From an uncultured Bacillaceae bacterium (GTDB lineage Bacteria; Bacillota; Bacilli; Bacillales; Bacillaceae_L): a stretch of 64,000 nt of DNA. Of the stretch, positions 59,306-64,000 are shown piece by piece (the first letter of the stretch is position 1; the number at the start of each line of letters is the position of its first letter). A program made the translations under genes and the position numbers. The stretch spans positions 124,001-188,000 of the forward strand of contig CANMHG010000004.1 of NCBI GenBank assembly GCA_947497585.1. The letters are read 5' to 3'. A model generated the notes under the pieces. That model worked only from the letters and a program-made list of their open reading frames with translations, ran no database searches and was not told the DNA's origin.

Positions 59306-61231
59306 ATGTGTGGTTTTATTGGAATTTTAAGAAATGATAATGTCCAAGCCGTTGATTTAGATCTGTGGAATGAGGCATTGCAATCAATCCATCACAGAGG
59401 ACCAGACGATACTGGAAATTACCGTGACGAGCGAGTGGAGTTTGGCTTTAAACGATTAAGTATTATAGATTTGGATCATGGTGAGCAGCCACTGAGCTTT
59501 CAAGAGCGGTATCATATTATTTTTAATGGAGAAATTTACAACTATGTTGAACTTAGAGAGCAACTAATTGAGCATGGTGTCAACTTCAGAACAATGTCCG
59601 ATACTGAAGTAATTGTTGCGATGTATGCAAATAAAGGGAAGGAATGTGTAAAGGATTTAAGAGGTATGTTCTCGTTTGCAATTTGGGATACCGTTGAAGA
59701 GACGCTATTTGCTGCCCGCGACACCTTTGGAATTAAACCTTTCTATTATTATGAAACAAAAGATAGGCTGATTTTCTCTTCGGAGCAAAAAAGCATTAAA
59801 CTCTTATCTGGCCAGCATGAGTTACAGCTAGAAAATATACAACACTATTTAACCTATCAATATGTTCCCGAGCCTCGTTGCTTGTCAAAGGGCATTTTTA
59901 AATTGCTGCCAGGACATTACTTAGAGAAAAAGCCGAACCAAAATGCGAGTATTACGCGTTATGATAAAAAGAGCTTTTCACCCGAGGAAAAGCAGTTCTC
60001 TGAGTTTACAAAAGAAACAAGACAAGTGCTGGAAGATTCGGTAGCGAAGCATATGCGCAGTGATGTGCCAGTAGGAGCATTTTTATCAAGTGGAATTGAC
60101 TCTACAACCATTGTGGCTTTAGCAAAACAACATAATCCAGCCTTAAAAACATTTACTGTAGGATTTGAAACAGAAGGTTACAGTGAAATCGATATAGCAA
60201 AAGATACGGCTGAAAAACTTGGAGTCGAAAATATTCATAAAGTCATTACACCGCAAGAGTTTGTTACCGAGTTGGAAAAAATCATTTGGCATATGGATGA
60301 CCCGGTAGCAGACCCAGCTGCTGTTCCCCTTTACTTTGTCGCAAAAGAAGCCAGTAAGCATGTAAAAGTAGTGCTGTCAGGTGAGGGGGCAGATGAACTT
60401 TTCGGGGGTTATACAATTTATCGTGAACCTTTATCGTTAAAATGGATTAATCGACTCCCTAAGTCTATACAAATTCTAATGAATAATTCGGCAAAATTAT
60501 TACCGCAGGGGATAAAAGGAAAAAGCTATATTTTAAGAGGCACAACCCCAATGGAAGATAGGTATATTGGGAATGCCTTTATCTTTTCAGAAGCAGAAAA
60601 GAAAATGTTACTCAAGAACTATAGAAGTAACCAAGCATTTACTGAGATTACGAAATCAATGTATGAGGATGCTAAGCTTTATACTGCCTCAAGTAAAATG
60701 CAATACATTGACCTGAATACTTGGCTACCTGGAGATATTCTTGTAAAAGCAGATCGGATGACAATGGCTAATTCACTTGAGCTCCGAGTACCTTTTTTAG
60801 ATAAAGACGTATTCAATCTTGCAAAGAGAATTCCGGATCATATGAAAATAGCCAATGGAACAACGAAATATGTGTTAAGAGAAGCAGTAAAAGGTCTTGT
60901 TCCAGACTCTGTTTTGTATCGTAGAAAACTGGGATTCCCAGTACCTATTCGTCACTGGCTCCGAAATGAATTATATGACTGGGCAAGAGACTTGATAAAA
61001 TTCAGCCCGGCAACTGATCAAATTTTTAATCGCGAAGAACTACTGCTATTACTAGAAGATCATGCAATCGAAAAAGTGGACAATAGTCGAAAACTCTGGA
61101 CCATCCTGTCATTTATGATTTGGCACTCACTTTATGAACAAGAGGATACAACCCAATCTCTTCATTTGGTTCAACAAAAGTCGACAGCTTTCAAACCTGT
61201 CTATACAAATACTCCAGCCTACTCAGAATAA
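59306..61231 (+). CDS. asnB: Asparagine synthetase (glutamine-hydrolysing)
   Basis: Enzyme of 641 residues making asparagine from aspartate, ATP and glutamine. Residues 1-190 are a class II glutaminase with nucleophile Cys2 exposed when Met1 is removed, plus HHRGPDD and FNGEIYNY. The synthetase half has the ATP pyrophosphatase loop FLSSGIDS (the usual SGGIDS has one Gly changed to Ser) and LSGEGADELFGGY. ATG 59306 is required for Cys2; earlier ATGs at 59285 would bury it. Close to B. subtilis AsnB. Confidence 0.93.
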   Translation: MCGFIGILRNDNVQAVDLDLWNEALQSIHHRGPDDTGNYRDERVEFGFKRLSIIDLDHGEQPLSFQERYHIIFNGEIYNYVELREQLIEHGVNFRTMSDTEVIVAMYANKGKECVKDLRGMFSFAIWDTVEETLFAARDTFGIKPFYYYETKDRLIFSSEQKSIKLLSGQHELQLENIQHYLTYQYVPEPRCLSKGIFKLLPGHYLEKKPNQNASITRYDKKSFSPEEKQFSEFTKETRQVLEDSVAKHMRSDVPVGAFLSSGIDSTTIVALAKQHNPALKTFTVGFETEGYSEIDIAKDTAEKLGVENIHKVITPQEFVTELEKIIWHMDDPVADPAAVPLYFVAKEASKHVKVVLSGEGADELFGGYTIYREPLSLKWINRLPKSIQILMNNSAKLLPQGIKGKSYILRGTTPMEDRYIGNAFIFSEAEKKMLLKNYRSNQAFTEITKSMYEDAKLYTASSKMQYIDLNTWLPGDILVKADRMTMANSLELRVPFLDKDVFNLAKRIPDHMKIANGTTKYVLREAVKGLVPDSVLYRRKLGFPVPIRHWLRNELYDWARDLIKFSPATDQIFNREELLLLLEDHAIEKVDNSRKLWTILSFMIWHSLYEQEDTTQSLHLVQQKSTAFKPVYTNTPAYSE

Positions 61232-61237
61232 TATTTT

Positions 61238-61289
61238 GGGGCCTGACCCCCGGTGCGTTAAAGTTTTAGTGCACCGGGGGTCAGGCCCC
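61238..61289. repeat. Dispersed palindrome after asnB
   Basis: Standard arms, centre GGTGCGTTAAAGTTTTAGTG, six bases after the asnB stop. Confidence 0.92.
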
Positions 61290-61392
61290 ATACATTTAGT
61301 GGAAATTTCACTCAAAGAAAAAAGTCCTAAGTGTAAAAGGAAAGTACAGTAACCATACTAAAATATAATATCAATTTTTAGTAGGTGATTTA

Positions 61393-61902
61393 ATGCATCC
61401 CGGTATATTTTTCGGACTCACTTTCTTTATGGCAATCTTTCTTTTTGCAGGTGTTGCTGCCCATATGTTTATCCTGTATACGATTGGCTTAACAGGAGTG
61501 GCATTTTTTATTGTGTTAACGGGTATTACGATTCCAAGAAAATCAGAATGGATTAAAAACTCGTTGAAGAGATATAAAAACTTAGCAACTTACACATTAA
61601 GTGGAATTGTCGCAATAATAGGCATTATCATGCTATATAACTCAACTGCCTACTGGAGAGACCTCCCAAACTATAGAAACAAAAACTACGAAAAAATAAG
61701 TGGAATTCCTTCATCAATAGAAGAGTATACTGCATCTAAGGGCGGTGGTACCACTTTATATGCTGTAATGGATGGAATAGAATTTGAATTATTCGTGATT
61801 CCTAAAGACCATACAGATGACCCAGAGCAATTAAAGGATAAACACTTTACCTTTTATTATCTCCCTCATTCGAAATGGGTGATTGATTATTTTGTATATT
61901 AG
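61393..61902 (+). CDS. Hypothetical membrane protein
   Basis: Not recognised. Protein of 169 residues with three helices (about 4-22, 26-46, 66-84) and a soluble external end from 90 on with beta strands (TTLYAVMDGIEFELFVIPKD, FTFYYLPHSKWVI). The tail resembles small beta domains that face the wall. TAGGTGA precedes the ATG. It ends five bases before a palindrome. Confidence 0.65.
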   Translation: MHPGIFFGLTFFMAIFLFAGVAAHMFILYTIGLTGVAFFIVLTGITIPRKSEWIKNSLKRYKNLATYTLSGIVAIIGIIMLYNSTAYWRDLPNYRNKNYEKISGIPSSIEEYTASKGGGTTLYAVMDGIEFELFVIPKDHTDDPEQLKDKHFTFYYLPHSKWVIDYFVY

Positions 61903-61907
61903 AAATT

Positions 61908-61959
61908 GGGGCCTGACCCCCAGTGCGTTAAAGCTTTAACGCGCCGGGGGTCAGGCCCC
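61908..61959. repeat. Dispersed palindrome, last copy in window
   Basis: Standard arms with perfect inner palindrome GCGTTAAAGCTTTAACGC. The flank TTTGACATATTTA follows. Confidence 0.93.
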
Positions 61960-62070
61960 TTTTGACATATTTAGTTAAGTGTTGAAGTAATAATACTAAT
62001 CGCTTACGATTATAGTTAAATAAAGTACTAGTTAAATAAGATTGATCGGACGAAACGCTGAGGAAGAGGG

Positions 62071-64000
62071 ATGATTTTTTTGAAAAAGGAGTTAGTTTAT
62101 CAGACTGATGAATGGTATCGTTTGGCTGAACAAAAGGCGGCTACTTATTTTTCCATGCTTTTTAAGCAGCTAAAGGAAAAGTCCTATGTCCCTGTCCTAA
62201 CCGAAGACATACAAACTTGGAAGCAGAGCCATATTCATCATTGGTCCTTATTTTCTTTATTTTCACGTAAAAATAGAGAACCAAGTACGAAAGAATTTCA
62301 CACTTATATTCAGTGGCTCAACTATACTGGTAAACTAGAAGATTATTTGGACCGGAGCATTTCTTATCTTTATATGAGGGACTTAGGTAGGGCCCTTGAT
62401 TCGGTAGAGACACAAACCAAGATTGAACAGGTAGTAGGTAATTTGAAAAAATCACTCCTTGATTCAGCCTCAAGTACCACAGATTCGTATAGTTTAGCCG
62501 CCATTTATAGATGGGCACAGAAAGAAGGCATAGAATCAACTTTCATCTGGCTAATTACTAAACTAAAAAATGTTGCCTCGAATATTCCAGAGGGAATGGA
62601 GGCAGAGCATGCCCAACGAAAATTGATAAAAATTATTGCGGGTGTACTTATGCAAGAAATAGAAGAGATAGGGGAACATGTATCTTCTGAAGAGCGGAAG
62701 AGAAGGCTTGAAAAAGCAATTCGGCTCGGCTATTCTTACGGATTAACCTATCCTTTCATTGATGACCTTCTTGATGCTAACATTTTATCTCCTAAGGAGA
62801 CTAAACAATATACTGAATTAATTCGAACTACTTTGACAACAGGTTACGTACCAGAACTACGATACTGGTCAGGAAACAATAAGAATCTCATTTTTTACAT
62901 TCATAAAGAGCTAAGAGAAGCATTTCAGTATATTAAATCAAATCAGCGACCTGAGACTGAAAAAATATTTCTTGAACAAGCCTATGTTTTTTTTCAATCA
63001 CAAGAAGTAGATCGTGATAAGAGTCTATCCAATGGAAATTATACAAATGAAGAGATTTTTATACCGATTATTTTAAAATCATCTTCATCACGGTTGATTG
63101 TTAGAACAGTCATCACAGCCCCTGAAGATGAGGACATTGATAACCGAACATTCTATTATGGAATCTACAATCAGCTTGCGGATGACTTTGCCGATATGTT
63201 TGATGATATGAGGGACGGCGCAGTTACACCTTATACATATTATTTAAAATATCATGATCAACGAGCCGACCTCATTAATCCTTTTGAAATGTACTGGACA
63301 GTAATTTCCAACCTCATTCATAACGTGTATCACTCAGATCAGAAAACGCGTGAGGTTATATTGGACCGTGCAATCAATGGTCTTAAACGATTTAAAAAAA
63401 GAGCGGGAAACCGTGTATACAATGAGGTTATGGAGATTTTTGCAACAGATAATCCTTCATTTAATCATTTAATACAAACCATGGTGAAAAAAGCAGATGA
63501 TGTGGATTTCTTTGATAAATTGCTTCGTGATCGAATCATCGCTACTTTAAAAAAGGACAAGAAAGAGCGGGAGGAATTCGTAGATAAGGTTGAAACAATA
63601 AGAGAGCAAATGAATGACATGTTACCTATTTCTACAAGTAGTAAAGTCGATCCAATCACTGAGGCGGCGAATTACAGTTTAAAGGGAGATGGTAAACGGT
63701 TAAGGCCCATTATTACTTGGGTTATGGGAGTGGATGGTTATGGTTTGACGCAATCTTCCATCGTGCCGCTTCTGAAGTCATTGGAATATATGCATACTGC
63801 GTCTCTCATTTTTGATGATCTACCGTCTCAAGATAATGCAAAAATGAGGAGAGGACGACCTACTCTTCATCAGGTGAAAAACGTTGCGATAGCAGAACTC
63901 ACAGGTTTATTTTTAACCCAGAAGGCTATAGAAGAACAAACAACACTTACTCATTTTGATTCCAAAACAGTGCTGCGATTAATCCAATATTCAACTAGGA
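62071..64000 (+). CDS. Large two-domain isoprenoid synthase (3' end outside window)
   Basis: The frame runs 643 codons to the window edge. The C-terminal part is a trans-prenyl-diphosphate synthase: GDGKRLRP at 539-546 and the first Asp-rich motif DDLPSQD at 582-588 followed by RRGRPTLH. The N-terminal 500 residues also look like a class I isoprenoid fold, with DDLLD at 231-235 and DDFADMFDD at 371-379 before GAVTPYTYYLKY. The second Asp motif of the C-terminal half lies past the edge. Such a fusion could make and then cyclise or couple a prenyl chain. ATG 62071 or TTG 62080 is the start (AGGAAGAGGG upstream). Enzymatic product unknown. Confidence 0.75.
   Translation, partial: MIFLKKELVYQTDEWYRLAEQKAATYFSMLFKQLKEKSYVPVLTEDIQTWKQSHIHHWSLFSLFSRKNREPSTKEFHTYIQWLNYTGKLEDYLDRSISYLYMRDLGRALDSVETQTKIEQVVGNLKKSLLDSASSTTDSYSLAAIYRWAQKEGIESTFIWLITKLKNVASNIPEGMEAEHAQRKLIKIIAGVLMQEIEEIGEHVSSEERKRRLEKAIRLGYSYGLTYPFIDDLLDANILSPKETKQYTELIRTTLTTGYVPELRYWSGNNKNLIFYIHKELREAFQYIKSNQRPETEKIFLEQAYVFFQSQEVDRDKSLSNGNYTNEEIFIPIILKSSSSRLIVRTVITAPEDEDIDNRTFYYGIYNQLADDFADMFDDMRDGAVTPYTYYLKYHDQRADLINPFEMYWTVISNLIHNVYHSDQKTREVILDRAINGLKRFKKRAGNRVYNEVMEIFATDNPSFNHLIQTMVKKADDVDFFDKLLRDRIIATLKKDKKEREEFVDKVETIREQMNDMLPISTSSKVDPITEAANYSLKGDGKRLRPIITWVMGVDGYGLTQSSIVPLLKSLEYMHTASLIFDDLPSQDNAKMRRGRPTLHQVKNVAIAELTGLFLTQKAIEEQTTLTHFDSKTVLRLIQYSTR

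Noticed and set aside
13671..61959. CRISPR array
   Set aside because: Copies are kilobases apart, palindromic, lie between unrelated genes, and no cas gene is present.

Overview
The window is chromosomal DNA of low G+C content from an aerobic, endospore-forming member of the Bacillaceae. The reasons are the gene set (yclNOPQ-type siderophore import, ypwA, yuxH, odhAB, a Zur-controlled zagA, ykkCD, tnrA next to amtB, GerPF-like and YppG-like spore proteins), strong GGAGG ribosome sites, and frequent TTG/GTG starts. It carries about 66 protein genes and a few very small ones, and I saw no rRNA, tRNA, CRISPR array, phage or intact insertion sequence.

Layout. 1-3.8 kb: the end of an iron-siderophore ABC importer operon plus a haem monooxygenase of the HmoA type. 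3.9-13.7 kb: housekeeping and envelope genes, including a zinc-ribbon membrane protein next to an HtrA-like protease without a PDZ domain, a lone GerPF-like spore gene, an array of AATACTTGC motifs spaced about 21 bp, and a M32 carboxypeptidase. 13.8-22.5 kb: MATE-type exporter, TipAS-type MerR regulator, EAL-HDOD protein, short-chain fatty acid transporter, CorA, a cysteine-desulfurase-like enzyme and a Crp/Fnr regulator with a perfect TTGAT-N4-ATCAA box at its own promoter. 22.7-26.8 kb: odhAB. 27-33.7 kb: MFS exporter, thioesterase, acetamidase, glycerate kinase and a ring-cleaving dioxygenase with an MhqR-like operator. 34-37 kb: PAP2 phosphatase, GT4 glycosyltransferase and UDP-glucose dehydrogenase, probably an envelope glycan or glycolipid unit. 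37-46 kb: small enzymes, a two-Zur-box zagA gene, and padR-chrA with a three-iteron operator. 46.5-51.5 kb: cold shock protein, ykkCD, acetyltransferase, aldo/keto reductase, FAD enzyme coupled to a DUF3231 protein. 51.6-55.2 kb: nitrogen locus, with tnrA divergent from amtB, which is followed not by glnK but by a DUF294 nucleotidyltransferase and a DnaQ-like exonuclease. 55.3-56.3 kb: a YppG-like spore protein flanked by two paralogous 51-residue proteins. 56.8-64 kb: phosphatase, VOC protein, MFS transporter, asnB, a membrane protein, and the start of a very large isoprenoid synthase with two class I halves.

The most striking feature is a family of about 25 GC-rich palindromes of roughly 52 bp. 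The outer core is GGGGCCTGACCCC and its complement, and the centre carries GTTAA and TTTAAAG motifs. There are none in the first 13.6 kb, then one about every 2 kb. Eighteen lie within about 26 nt of a stop codon (most within 14) or overlap it, three are doubled, several are halved, and three supply the last codons or stop of a neighbouring gene. Gene ends without the element often have an ordinary, unrelated intrinsic terminator, so the element probably acts as, or has settled into, transcription-termination sites.

The leads I rate highest are the TnrA-box-controlled amtB / nucleotidyltransferase / exonuclease operon, the double-domain isoprenoid synthase cut by the window end, the palindrome family, and the 51-residue spore-locus pair.
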